Assembly: GCF_001942625.1 (NCBI RefSeq) | Contig: NZ_MLCL01000074.1 | Location: 1 to 64,000 of the forward strand | Source of the DNA: Mycobacterium syngnathidarum | GTDB taxonomy: Bacteria > Actinomycetota > Actinomycetes > Mycobacteriales > Mycobacteriaceae | Direction: 5' to 3' | DNA length: 64,000 bases | Part shown: positions 27,314 through 35,665 of the stretch, one piece after another | Numbering within the stretch: position 1 is the stretch's first letter | Layout: each line of letters opens with the position of its first letter | Program-made: the position numbers and the translations under genes | Notes under the pieces: generated by a model | Seen by the model: the letters and a program-made list of their open reading frames with translations, nothing else | Database searches by the model: none | Told to the model about the DNA's origin: nothing

Positions 27314-28911
27314 AGTTGAGCACCCCCCAGCACCGCCGAGATGTACTGTCCGCGATCCAATACCTCGGCCGCGGCGCGCTCGCTGTAGGAGAAGATCGGC
27401 CCCGCGGCCACGGTCAAGGCCAGCCCCACCACGATCAAAGCGCCGGTCGGAGCCAACATTCCCACCGGCATGCGCCCCACGCTGTCGCGATCGGCGAACG
27501 CGATGTCTTGGCTGTCGTCGAGCAACACGGCCGGGGCCGCCGCGGCCAGATGACCTTCGGGCGCATCAGCGCGGGCCCGCCAGAACGCCTTCGTCCACAC
27601 CCGGGCCACCACGTACAGCGTCAGCAGGCTCGTGACCACACTGCCGGCGACCAAGATCCAGGCCAGCACGGAACCGTTCGCGGCGCCGGCTTCCAACAGC
27701 GCCACCTTGCCGATGAAGCCCGAGAAGGGGGGAATGCCACCGAGGTTCAGCGCGGGCACCACGAAAACGAACGCGAGCACCGGGCTGGCCGCGGCGAGCC
27801 CGCCCAACCGCTGCAGCGTCGACGCCCCCGCCTGCCGCTCGATCAGGCCGACCACCAAGAACAGCGTGGTCTGCACCACGATGTGGTGGGCCACGTAGTA
27901 GATCGCGCCGGACATGCCGAGTTGGTTGGCCAACGCGACGCCGAACACCATGTAGCCGATGTGGCTGACCAGGGTGAAGGACAGCAGCCGTTTGATGTCG
28001 CTCTGGGCGATCGCACCGAGGATGCCCATGATCATGGTGAGCAGACCCGCCACCAGCAGCACATTGTCCAGCTCACCACCCGGGAACAGCAGGGAATGTG
28101 CCCGGATGATTGCGTACACACCGACTTTCGTCAGCAAGCCGGCGAATACCGCGGTGACCGGTGCGGGCGCGGTGGGGTAGGAGTCGGGCAGCCACGTCGA
28201 CAGCGGAAACACCGCGGCCTTGATGCCGAACGCCACGAGCAGCACCGCGAACAATGCCGTGCGGGTGCCCGTCGAGATGTCACCGAGGCGCAGCGCCAGC
28301 TCGGCCATGTTGAGCGTCCCCGTCGCCGCGTACACCAGCGCGATGCCGAGCAGGAAGATCAGCGACGACACCATCGAGACCAGCACGTAGGAGATGCCGG
28401 CCCGGACCCGGTCCTCACTGGCACCGATGGTCAGCAGGACGAAGCTCGCGGCCAGCAACACCTCGAAGCCGACGAACAGGTTGAACAGGTCACCGGCGAG
28501 GAAGGCGGTGCACACACCGGCCGACAGCACCATGTAGGTGGGCAGGAAGATCGACGTCGGCTGGCGTCCGTCGCCGTCGCGGATACCCTGCCCGATGGCG
28601 TACGCGACCACCGCCAGCAACACGATGGCCGAGACCACCAGCATGAGCGCCGAAAGCCGGTCCACCACCAGCGTGATGCCCAACGGTCCCATCCCCGGCA
28701 CGCTCTGCCCCCACCCGCCGACGTGCAGCACCAAGGTGCCGTCCCGGTCGGCCAGGTAGACCAGCGTCGCGCACACCACGACCACGGCCGTCAGGGCGAA
28801 CTGGGCGATGATTCGCTGCAACCGGGGACGGCGCCCGGCCACCAGCGTCGCCGCCGCAGCCAGCGCCGGGATCAACACCGGCAACGGGATCAAGGCCTGA
28901 GCGGTTATCAC
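27310..28911 (-). CDS. mnhD: Mrp antiporter subunit D
   Basis: A 533-residue polytopic protein with about 14 helices, homologous to the proton-pumping NuoL/M/N subunits of complex I. The conserved TLFLVVGLIERQAG region, a helix with GIKAAVFPLSTWLPDSYPTAPAPV and the AIAQSDIKRLLSFTLVSHIGYM segment are visible. The latter two carry the essential lysines and histidines of this family. It is one of the two candidate ion-translocating subunits. Gene junctions with mnhC and mnhE are ATGA overlaps. Confidence 0.95.
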   Translation of the reverse strand: MITAQALIPLPVLIPALAAAATLVAGRRPRLQRIIAQFALTAVVVVCATLVYLADRDGTLVLHVGGWGQSVPGMGPLGITLVVDRLSALMLVVSAIVLLAVVAYAIGQGIRDGDGRQPTSIFLPTYMVLSAGVCTAFLAGDLFNLFVGFEVLLAASFVLLTIGASEDRVRAGISYVLVSMVSSLIFLLGIALVYAATGTLNMAELALRLGDISTGTRTALFAVLLVAFGIKAAVFPLSTWLPDSYPTAPAPVTAVFAGLLTKVGVYAIIRAHSLLFPGGELDNVLLVAGLLTMIMGILGAIAQSDIKRLLSFTLVSHIGYMVFGVALANQLGMSGAIYYVAHHIVVQTTLFLVVGLIERQAGASTLQRLGGLAAASPVLAFVFVVPALNLGGIPPFSGFIGKVALLEAGAANGSVLAWILVAGSVVTSLLTLYVVARVWTKAFWRARADAPEGHLAAAAPAVLLDDSQDIAFADRDSVGRMPVGMLAPTGALIVVGLALTVAAGPIFSYSERAAAEVLDRGQYISAVLGGAQL

Positions 28912-29369
28912 TTCGACCCCTCGAATCCCGGCAGCGCATCGAGTTCGTCGGGCGCATCGGTGTCGCGGTGCGGCTCGGCCACCGGAATGACTTCTTCTTC
29001 CTGAGCACTCGACCGCTGGGAGACGCGGGTGTCCTCAGGATCGTTACCGACCTCTTCGACCGTGGTCAGTCGATACGAACGGTAGGCCAGCGCCAGGACG
29101 AATGCGGCCAGCCCCATGCTGATGACGATCGCGGTGAGGATCATCCCCTGGGCCAGCGGATCGGCATCGGTGGTGGCGCCGTTGCTGGTACGCCCGCGGA
29201 TCGGCGGATTGCCCCCCCGGCCGCCGACGGTCAGGATCAACAGGTTGACCGCATTGCCGATCAGCAACAGCCCCAGCAACATCCGGGTCAGATTGCGCTC
29301 GAGCAGCAGGTACACACCGGCGCTGGTGAGGCCGCCGATGATGATCAGGGTGATCAGGAACGTCGTCAT
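28908..29369 (-). CDS. mnhC: Mrp antiporter subunit C
   Basis: A 153-residue NuoK-like protein with three helices. The typical SAGVYLLLERNLTRMLLGLLLIGNAVNLLIL region is followed by LAQGMILTAIVISMGLAAFVLALAYR. A C-terminal acidic extension of about 40 residues is unusual for the family and is probably cytoplasmic. It is coupled by ATGA to the fused A/B subunit upstream and to mnhD downstream. Confidence 0.94.
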   Translation of the reverse strand: MTTFLITLIIIGGLTSAGVYLLLERNLTRMLLGLLLIGNAVNLLILTVGGRGGNPPIRGRTSNGATTDADPLAQGMILTAIVISMGLAAFVLALAYRSYRLTTVEEVGNDPEDTRVSQRSSAQEEEVIPVAEPHRDTDAPDELDALPGFEGSK

Positions 29370-32218
29370 CGGGCGATCTCCGTATCCACGCGGGCGCCGA
29401 GGCTACGCAAGATGTCCAGCACCAAACCGACGACGATGAGATACACCCCCAGATCGAAGAACAACGCGGTCACCATCTTGACCGAACCCAGCACCGGCAC
29501 GTCGAACTGCAGGACCGCAGAGGACAACGCGGGCGCGCCCAACAGGATTGAGGCCACCGCCGTACCCGCCGAGAGGCCGAGTCCGGTGCCGAGGATCTTG
29601 CCCGCGTCGAGCGGCAGTGTCTCGCCCAACTCGTAGCGGCCACCGGCCAGGTACCTCAGCACCAGCGCCAGGCCGGCGGTCAGCCCGCCCGCGAAACCGC
29701 CGCCGGGGGTGTTGTGGCCGGCGAAAAAGAAATACGCCGAGAGCACCATGATGAGCGGGAAGATGACGCGCGTCGCGACTTCCAGTACCAGGGAGCGGTG
29801 TCGCGGGTCGCGTAGCTCACTGCCGCGCAGCCAGGTGACGTCGCCGACGGCCGGGCTGTATGCGCCGATGGGGCCGATGTCGGGCTGGCCGACGGCCGTG
29901 CTGACCCGCGGTGCGGAGCCGAATCGCTGATGCCGGAACACCAGCGACGCCACACCCGTGGCGGCGACCAGCAGCACCATCACCTCGCCCATGGTGTCCC
30001 AGGCGCGGATGTCGACCAGTAGCACGTTGACCGCGTTGTTGCCGTGCCCGCGGTAGTAGGCGGCGTCGGGAATCAACTCGGCGACACCCGCGCCCGTGCG
30101 CGCGGCCATCGCGAACACCGCCAGCGTCGTGACTGCGGCGCCCACCGCCAGTGCCAATGCCGCGCGCGGCAGCCGGTGCCGGTTGATGTTGGTGGCGTCG
30201 GCCTCGGCGGGCAGGATCCGGAGGACCAGCACGAAGATCACCAAAATCAGTGTCTCGACCAGGAATTGGGTCAATGCCAGATCGGGCGCACCGTGGAAGG
30301 CGAAGATCGCGCCGCAGCCGTAACCGGTCACCCCGACCAGCAGCACCGCGGCCAGCCGGTTGCGCATCACCGTCGCGCCGATCGCGGCGGCCAACATCAG
30401 CAACCCGACCACCACCTGCAGCGGTGAATCCCACAGCGCGATATCCGGACGGTCCCTCGCTCCCAGCGCCAGCATCACGATGGGCAGCACCACCAGCGTC
30501 GTCAGGATCACCGACTGGGTGGCCGGCAGCGAGCCGCGCTGAGTCTCGCCTGTCAGCCGCACCGAGGCGATGTCCAGGCCGCGGATCACCGCGTCATACA
30601 TGCGGTCGGCGTTACCGAGCGGCCGATAGGCGAACCGGGTTCGGGGCAAGCGGTTCCGTCCGAAGAACACCGCGGTGCCGACGGCGAGCACCACCACCGA
30701 CAACAACAGCGGCAGGCCGAGTCCGTGCCACAGCGCCAGGTGGTAGCCCGACCCGCCTGGCATGGTGTCGGCGTATTCGTCGAGCACCGAGTCCATCCCG
30801 GCCGGCCACAACCCGAAGCCCAGGCCGGCGGCGCCAAGGACCGCCGGTGCAGCAAGGAAAGTCACTGAAGGACGGTGCATTTCAGCGACCCGGGTGCTCG
30901 GCTGCGGCCGGCCCTTGTCGGAGAACGCGCCCCACATGAAACGCAAGCTGTACATGGTGGTGAACACCGAGCCGACGACGATGCCGGTCAGCACCCACGG
31001 AGCCGCTGAACCGAGCGCCGGGCTGTGCATGACCGTCTCGAGGTCGGCCTCCTTGGCGACGAACCCGAAGAACGGTGGCAGCGCGGCCATGCTCGCGGTC
31101 GCACACGCGGCGATGATCAGCAGCGGCTTGCACTGGCGCCCCAAGCCGGCGAGGCGGCGGATGTCGCGGGTGCCGGTGGCGTGGTCGATGATGCCCACCA
31201 CCATGAACAGCCCGGCCTTGAACATCGCGTGTGCACACAACATGGCCAGCCCGGCCAGCATCATGTCGCTGCCGCCGGTGCCCACCATCACGGTGATCAG
31301 GCCGAGTTGGCTGACCGTGCCGAACGCCAGGATCAACTTCAGGTCGTATTCACGGACAGCCCGCCAGCCGGCCAGCAGCATCGTGAGCAACCCGAGGCCG
31401 ATGACCATCGGCCGCCACAGCGGTGTCTCGGCGAAGCCCGGCGCCATCCGAGCCACCAGATACACACCGGCCTTGACCATCGCCGCGGCGTGCAGGTAAG
31501 CGCTGACCGGAGTCGGTGCGGCCATCGCGCCCGGCAGCCAGAAGTGCATGGGCACAATCGCCGACTTGGACAGCGCGCCGATGAGGATCAACGCTATTCC
31601 GATCGCGGCCGCGGTGCCGCCCGGGGGAGAGGCGATCAACTCCGAGAGCCGATAGGTGCCCGACAGGTGGCCCAGTATGACGATGCCGACCAGCATCGCC
31701 AGCCCGCCGAACGTCGTCACCAACAGCGCCTGGGTGGCCGCGCGTCGGCTCGTCGCGCGCTCGGCGTAGTGTCCGACCAGCAGGAACGACAACACCGTGG
31801 TGGTTTCCCAGAAGATGTAGAGCACCAGCATGTTGTCGCTGACCACCAGGCCGAACATCGATCCGGAGAAGGCGACCAACTCGGCGGCGAAGCTGGGCAG
31901 TCGTTTCTCGATCTTGCCGTCGTGGTGGTGGAAATACTCGCCGCAATAGAACAACACCAACGCGCCGATCGCGAGCACCAGCACGCTCATGATGGCGGCC
32001 AGCGAGTCGAAGCGCAGGGAGATGTCCATCGACAGCTCGTGCACCCACGGGATGCGCACGGTCGGGACGCGGTCGTGGCTCGGCCAGTTCATGCCGACCC
32101 AGATCAGGGAGCCGAGCGGCACCAAGGCCAGGGGATAGAACGCTCGTCGGCCCCATTTGGCCACCAGGAGTGGCGCCAGCGCGGTGGCGACCGCGTGGGC
32201 GAGCAGAACGGCGAGCAT
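29366..32218 (-). CDS. mnhA: Mrp antiporter subunit A, fused with subunit B
   Basis: A 950-residue, strongly hydrophobic protein. The N-terminal about 500 residues are NuoL-like (LSFLLVGHYAERATSRRAATQALLVTTFGGLAMLVG, SKSAIVPMHFWLPGAMAAPTPVSAYLHAAAMVKAG, CAHAMFKAGLFMVVG). A DUF4040-like segment follows (TQFLVETLILVIFVLVLRILP). The C-terminal part is an MnhB domain (FAGHNTPGGGFAGGLTAGLALVLRYLAGG). The A+B fusion explains why there is no separate mnhB. It leads the operon A/B-C-D-E-F-G. The Na+/H+ or other cation specificity is not evident from sequence. Confidence 0.95.
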   Translation of the reverse strand: MLAVLLAHAVATALAPLLVAKWGRRAFYPLALVPLGSLIWVGMNWPSHDRVPTVRIPWVHELSMDISLRFDSLAAIMSVLVLAIGALVLFYCGEYFHHHDGKIEKRLPSFAAELVAFSGSMFGLVVSDNMLVLYIFWETTTVLSFLLVGHYAERATSRRAATQALLVTTFGGLAMLVGIVILGHLSGTYRLSELIASPPGGTAAAIGIALILIGALSKSAIVPMHFWLPGAMAAPTPVSAYLHAAAMVKAGVYLVARMAPGFAETPLWRPMVIGLGLLTMLLAGWRAVREYDLKLILAFGTVSQLGLITVMVGTGGSDMMLAGLAMLCAHAMFKAGLFMVVGIIDHATGTRDIRRLAGLGRQCKPLLIIAACATASMAALPPFFGFVAKEADLETVMHSPALGSAAPWVLTGIVVGSVFTTMYSLRFMWGAFSDKGRPQPSTRVAEMHRPSVTFLAAPAVLGAAGLGFGLWPAGMDSVLDEYADTMPGGSGYHLALWHGLGLPLLLSVVVLAVGTAVFFGRNRLPRTRFAYRPLGNADRMYDAVIRGLDIASVRLTGETQRGSLPATQSVILTTLVVLPIVMLALGARDRPDIALWDSPLQVVVGLLMLAAAIGATVMRNRLAAVLLVGVTGYGCGAIFAFHGAPDLALTQFLVETLILVIFVLVLRILPAEADATNINRHRLPRAALALAVGAAVTTLAVFAMAARTGAGVAELIPDAAYYRGHGNNAVNVLLVDIRAWDTMGEVMVLLVAATGVASLVFRHQRFGSAPRVSTAVGQPDIGPIGAYSPAVGDVTWLRGSELRDPRHRSLVLEVATRVIFPLIMVLSAYFFFAGHNTPGGGFAGGLTAGLALVLRYLAGGRYELGETLPLDAGKILGTGLGLSAGTAVASILLGAPALSSAVLQFDVPVLGSVKMVTALFFDLGVYLIVVGLVLDILRSLGARVDTEIAR

Positions 32219-32332
32219 GGCACTCCGATCGGGTGTGGGTCGGGGTGTCGGCTACCGATGAGCGCTTGCGCGAAGAGCACCGGCAGAGAGCTATGTACTG
32301 ATTAATGGCATTCTACGTGGGCCGTTTCCCGC

Positions 32333-32393
32333 CGCGAGAGTGACGCAATTGTTGTGAATTCGCCATGAGAGCGACCACTGCGTCACTCTCGCG
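32333..32393. repeat. Large inverted repeat upstream of the Mrp operon
   Basis: Perfect 15-bp arms (32333-32347, beginning CGCGAGAGTGACG, and 32379-32393) enclose a 31-nt loop. There is no U-tract. It lies between the 3' end of the DUF1707 gene and the start of the Mrp operon, both on the minus strand, so it could separate the two transcripts. It resembles in style, but not in sequence, the hairpin at 25145-25204. Confidence 0.85.
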
Positions 32394-32452
32394 CGATTGC
32401 GCATCGCCCGCAGAAGTGCCGCAGCCAGACCTACACCCAGGCCGGGGCGCCG

Positions 32453-32902
32453 TTATGAGAGCCGGGCCGGGCTCATCGAACCGTGAGCCCAGATCGGAAT
32501 GGCATGTGACGCTACGCCGATGCCCCAACCCATGATCGGCCAGACCGGCCAGAAGTACCAGCCGCCACCGCCGAGTCCCACCGCCAGCCAGATGCCGAGC
32601 ATGAGCAGCGAGCCGGCGACGTAGGCCGCGAGGTGGATCGTGACGCTCAAGCGCGCGGCCCGTTGTTGGGCGGCATGGCGTCGGGGATCGTTGCGCCGGA
32701 GACGGTTGACGGGTAAGTCGGCGACGAGGCGGTGCAACTCGCCGGTGGTCTGCGCCCGGAAGGCCGACTGCAGCCGATCCTCGTACTCGGGCATGGCCAG
32801 GTAGCCCTGGGTGAGGGCCTGGCCGAGGTCGTTGGCGGTGCGTTCGCGCTCCCGGTCGCCGGCGCGGGCGGTTTCAACGGTGTGTAAGGCGGTGTCGGCC
32901 AT
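32453..32902 (-). CDS. DUF1707-domain membrane protein
   Basis: A 149-residue protein. An N-terminal DUF1707 domain (RAGDRERERTANDLGQALTQGYLAMPEYEDRLQSAFRAQTTGELHRLVADLP) is followed by a basic linker and two membrane helices near the C-terminus (about 85-105 and 110-130; the second is rich in Gly/Trp). The start is ATG 32900-32902 with GGGAG six bases upstream; a TTG two codons earlier is possible. It sits downstream of a perfect palindrome that is likely its operator. DUF1707 proteins are common envelope-associated actinobacterial proteins of unknown function. Confidence 0.85.
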   Translation of the reverse strand: MADTALHTVETARAGDRERERTANDLGQALTQGYLAMPEYEDRLQSAFRAQTTGELHRLVADLPVNRLRRNDPRRHAAQQRAARLSVTIHLAAYVAGSLLMLGIWLAVGLGGGGWYFWPVWPIMGWGIGVASHAIPIWAHGSMSPARLS

Positions 32903-32919
32903 CGTCAACTCCCGTGAAT

Positions 32920-32934
32920 CTAGTCAGTGACTAG
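32920..32934. promoter_or_regulatory. Palindromic candidate operator
   Basis: CTAGTCAGTGACTAG is a perfect 7+1+7 palindrome located 18 bp upstream of the DUF1707 start, within its probable promoter. The form (ACTAG half-sites) suits a dimeric TetR- or MarR-type repressor. The TetR at 33866-34447 is nearby, and a related CTAG occurs in its own promoter (GTACTAGATC, about 33854-33863). Confidence 0.55.
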
Positions 32935-32963
32935 TTGAACTATCCCACCGGAACTTGGCAGCG

Positions 32964-33458
32964 TCAAGATTTGGTTGTGGCCGCTTCTCGTTCCGCGAGG
33001 TCGCGCAGGGTGATCAGCTGTTTGCGCATCATCACCACGTCGCCCAAGGCCAGCGCCCATCCGACGACCCGCGGGCCGCCGAAGCGCACCCGCACGTGCA
33101 GCCGGGTGCCACCGTCGCCGCCGTGGACGGCATAGGTGACGGCGACCTGCCCAGACTGCAACGTCACATGCTCGTCTTCGCTGAATGAGCGCAGCGTGAA
33201 AATCTGCATGAATCGCTGGCCGGTGCTCAGCTGTGCCAGTGCCGGATCTCGGGTGTGTGGGCTGCGGCGGCCGAAGTTGTCGATCAGGTCGTAGCTATAG
33301 GGCGCGACGCGCAACTGGCAGAGCCAGCCGAACACGGTCGACGTGGGTGCGTCGATACTGATCGCCCTGTCCGCCGACAGCGCGGAACCGGCGAGCAGGG
33401 CGTCGCACGGCAGGGTGGCGCGCTGCTCCTGGGTCGTGGCGCCCCAGTTCAGGATCAC
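32964..33458 (-). CDS. SRPBCC-type lipid-binding-fold protein
   Basis: A 164-residue protein. The start GTG 33456-33458 overlaps the preceding stop as GTGA; the upstream open frame is spurious. The segment LSADRAISIDAPTSTVFGWLCQLRVAPYSYDLIDNFGRRSP is a START/polyketide-cyclase-like entry. The helix WALALGDVVMMRKQLITLRDLAEREA is its C-terminal lid helix. Such proteins bind hydrophobic ligands or act as cyclases. It forms a coupled pair with a second SRPBCC-like gene, suggesting a heterodimer or sequential function. The ligand is unknown. Confidence 0.7.
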   Translation of the reverse strand: MILNWGATTQEQRATLPCDALLAGSALSADRAISIDAPTSTVFGWLCQLRVAPYSYDLIDNFGRRSPHTRDPALAQLSTGQRFMQIFTLRSFSEDEHVTLQSGQVAVTYAVHGGDGGTRLHVRVRFGGPRVVGWALALGDVVMMRKQLITLRDLAEREAATTKS

Positions 33459-33844
33459 GTCAGTACATCCGGACGCGGGCGCAGTTGTCCCGCAATGCGT
33501 TTCAGGGTCTGGCGCACCGCCACCGCATGAGCGCCCGAGCTGATCACCAGGGTGCGGTAGATCTTTCCGTGCAGGCCCGGGAATGCTGCCCAGGTCTGTG
33601 ATCGCACCCGGGTGCGGTGCGGACCCAGATCGTCCAGTTCGAAGACCCATTCGTAGATCGAGAACGGGTGGCGACCCTTGAGGACCAGGCGCTGACGCGG
33701 CGTGCACTCGCCGATTTTGAAACCGAAGGGTGCGCGCGGCTCGGCGGGATCACCGCACATCGCCCGCAGAACCGCGGCCCATGTCGTCGCAACGTCGGCG
33801 TCGACGGTTATGGCATGCTCATCGATATAGGGTAAACGTTCCAT
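33455..33844 (-). CDS. SRPBCC-like protein, partner gene
   Basis: A 129-residue protein from ATG 33842-33844. The start is fixed by the 21-bp spacing to the divergent TetR gene; a longer frame runs through the regulator and is rejected. The strands IDEHAITVDADVATTWAAVLRAM, FKIGECTPRQRLVLKGRHPFSIYEWVFELDDL and TRVRSQTWAAFPGLHGKIYR fit a polyketide-cyclase/DUF2867-like beta-sheet. The C-terminal helix is also present. It is translationally coupled to the following SRPBCC gene and shares its promoter region with the regulator. Confidence 0.7.
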   Translation of the reverse strand: MERLPYIDEHAITVDADVATTWAAVLRAMCGDPAEPRAPFGFKIGECTPRQRLVLKGRHPFSIYEWVFELDDLGPHRTRVRSQTWAAFPGLHGKIYRTLVISSGAHAVAVRQTLKRIAGQLRPRPDVLT

Positions 33845-33865
33845 ATAGAAGGACTGTACTAGATC

Positions 33866-34447
33866 ATGGCACCTCCGCGGAAGCATGAGACCGACGCGAT
33901 CTTGGACGCGACGCGGGCGCTGGTGCTCGCCGAAGGCCCCAGGGCGGCAAGCGTCGCGGCGATCGCCAAGGTCAGCGGGGCCCCGGCGGGCACGCTGTAT
34001 CACCGGTTCGGCAATCGAAACGGCGTGTTGACGGCGGCCTGGCTGCGGGCGCTGGAGCAGTTTCAGTCCCGGGCCATGGCGGCGACGGGCGACTCTCCGC
34101 TGGAGGCGGCGGTCGCCATGGGCGTGGCTGCCGTGGAGTTCGCGCGTGCGGGTCCCGCAGATGCTCGCCTGCTGCTGACCATCCGGCCCAGCGACCTGCT
34201 CGACGGGGCGCCGGACGCGGAGTTCACCGCGACGCTGACGGAGATGAACACCCCACTGGTCGAGCGGCTACGTGAGTTGGCCCTGGGAATTTTCGGTGAC
34301 GACGGCGCCCGCACGATGGACGCCATGTCACGCGCCGTCGTCGACCTGCCCTACGCCGTCGTGCGCCGACATGCCAACGATGCCGAGTTGCCGGACTGGA
34401 TGGAGGAGGACCTGGCCGACGCGATCCGGAAGTTGTTGGTTCGGTGA
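33866..34447 (+). CDS. TetR-family regulator
   Basis: A 193-residue repressor-type protein with an N-terminal helix-turn-helix at about residues 8-52 (AASVAAIAKVSGAPAGTLYHRFGNRNGVL). The C-terminal domain (about 60-190) is helical. It is divergent from the SRPBCC pair, with only 21 bp between start codons, so it very likely controls that pair and itself through one operator in the gap (GTACTAGATC). A GAAGGA ribosome-binding site lies in the gap. The gene converges on the EspC-like gene with a 10-bp gap. Confidence 0.88.
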   Translation: MAPPRKHETDAILDATRALVLAEGPRAASVAAIAKVSGAPAGTLYHRFGNRNGVLTAAWLRALEQFQSRAMAATGDSPLEAAVAMGVAAVEFARAGPADARLLLTIRPSDLLDGAPDAEFTATLTEMNTPLVERLRELALGIFGDDGARTMDAMSRAVVDLPYAVVRRHANDAELPDWMEEDLADAIRKLLVR

Positions 34448-34457
34448 CGGATTCGGA

Positions 34458-34766
34458 TCAGCGCGGATGCATCTGGCCGCCGAGATTGCCGGCTTCCTGA
34501 TGGTCGGTGCTGTCGTAGTCGGTGGCCGCCTTGTTCAGTTTGACCGATAGGTCGGTCGAGATCAGGTGCATCTTTTCGGCCGCTTCGCGGCGTGAGAGTT
34601 CTGCGGATTTGAGCGCCATCGCGGTGGGGGAGCAAACCAGGCCGTGGGTTTGGAAGACATGGCCCGCAGTGCCGTCCGGCGCCGACTTGGCGGTCTCGAT
34701 CAACGACGCGGCTTCTCCCTGCGCGGTTGCGGTCGAGCGGATCCGGTCGGAAACGGTGAGTGTCAT
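34458..34766 (-). CDS. EspC-like type VII secretion protein (PF10824)
   Basis: A 102-residue helical-hairpin protein of the ESX-1 EspC/DUF2580 type. The HGLVCSPTAMAL turn and the C-terminal secretion motif YxxxD (Tyr84-Asp88, YDSTD) followed by GNLGGQM are recognisable. There is no signal peptide, as expected for an ESX substrate. The ATG overlaps the EspA-like stop as ATGA, so the two are expressed together. Known EspA/EspC proteins are co-dependently secreted by ESX-1. Which ESX system exports this pair cannot be read from the window, since no ESX core genes are present. Confidence 0.82.
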   Translation of the reverse strand: MTLTVSDRIRSTATAQGEAASLIETAKSAPDGTAGHVFQTHGLVCSPTAMALKSAELSRREAAEKMHLISTDLSVKLNKAATDYDSTDHQEAGNLGGQMHPR

Positions 34767-35560
34767 GCGGGGCTCTCAGGGCCGAAACCGCCGCCAGGAA
34801 TCTCGGCATTTGAACCGATCGACTCGTATTGCGAGGCCAGCTCCCTGATCTTGCTCGCGTGGTCTCCGGAACGACTGGCCATCTCGTGGCAGCGCATTGT
34901 TGCGATCGGCACGGTGCCCGCAACTGCTGCCACCTCTATTGCGGTCGAGAGCGCGGGACCGACGACTGGGACAGCTTTGGCGACGAGCGCCGGAACAATG
35001 CTCAGGCTCAGTACCGTCTGCATCTGTGAAACGAAGTCGCGAGTCTTGCCGACCTGGTCGGCTTCCTCGGCAACGACTTTCTGAATTGCGGAATCGGTGG
35101 AAGACATATCGGCGGCCCGCACCCGTTGTTCTTTGTTTCTGTCGCCGTAGGCCGTTGACCCATCACCTGTCCAATCGTCGGGTGGCGCGGATTTCAACAG
35201 GGTCGAGTGCGCATCGACAAAGTGGTTGGCGCCCTCGGTGAATCGTGCGCCGTCCTCAGGTCGGCCGAATCCCAGCATGTTGCTTTCCATGGTCAGGACG
35301 ATCAGCCCGGCATTGATTATCGGTGTGCCGGCGCCCTTGGCGAAATTCTTGAGGGACTGGGCCGAGGACGTCGCGCCACTTGCGGCTGCCGATTTGGCCA
35401 GTGCGCCGGCGCCCTCGGTGGCCACCAACTGACCCATGGACAGTAGGTCGGATCCGATGCCCGCCATTGCCCACGGCACGCTCGACTTAGCACCGGTGGC
35501 ATGATCGACGACGCCGTACCCATAGTTGCCCTGCAGGTAGTAGAAACTTCCTACCCCCAT
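34763..35560 (-). CDS. EspA/EspE-like type VII secretion effector
   Basis: A 265-residue protein with an N-terminal Tyr/Gly-rich part, a helical region and the WxG-like turn DDWTGDGSTAYGDRN (Trp130-Gly132). A long C-terminal helical domain has a hydrophobic stretch (LSLSIVPALVAKAVPVVGPALSTAIEVAAV). This layout matches the EspA/EspE family (PF18879). There is no Sec signal peptide. It is the first gene of an EspA-EspC pair resembling a reduced espACD operon. A candidate membrane partner lies 105 bp upstream on the same strand. Confidence 0.78.
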   Translation of the reverse strand: MGVGSFYYLQGNYGYGVVDHATGAKSSVPWAMAGIGSDLLSMGQLVATEGAGALAKSAAASGATSSAQSLKNFAKGAGTPIINAGLIVLTMESNMLGFGRPEDGARFTEGANHFVDAHSTLLKSAPPDDWTGDGSTAYGDRNKEQRVRAADMSSTDSAIQKVVAEEADQVGKTRDFVSQMQTVLSLSIVPALVAKAVPVVGPALSTAIEVAAVAGTVPIATMRCHEMASRSGDHASKIRELASQYESIGSNAEIPGGGFGPESPA

Positions 35561-35665
35561 ACCGAATTCCGATCTTCGACGAGCTTCGTTCCGACGAGCC
35601 TAACATCGCGCCGAGGCCATCGCCTGCACCAAACGCTGGATGAAACCGCAGTTGGGAGCTGTTTT

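Noticed and set aside
27316..29004. Open frame of 562 codons antisense to mnhD and mnhC
   Set aside because: It is rich in His, Gln, Arg and Gly with no domain or start signal, a typical shadow of a hydrophobic GC-rich gene.
31025..32305. Open frame of 426 codons antisense to mnhA
   Set aside because: Its composition is that of an antisense shadow, and the sense frame encodes a clear antiporter subunit.
34763..35560. PPE-family protein
   Set aside because: There is no PPE dipeptide/tripeptide motif near the N-terminus or WxG-SVP arrangement. The WTGDGSTAY turn and its coupling to an EspC-like gene fit EspA/EspE better.
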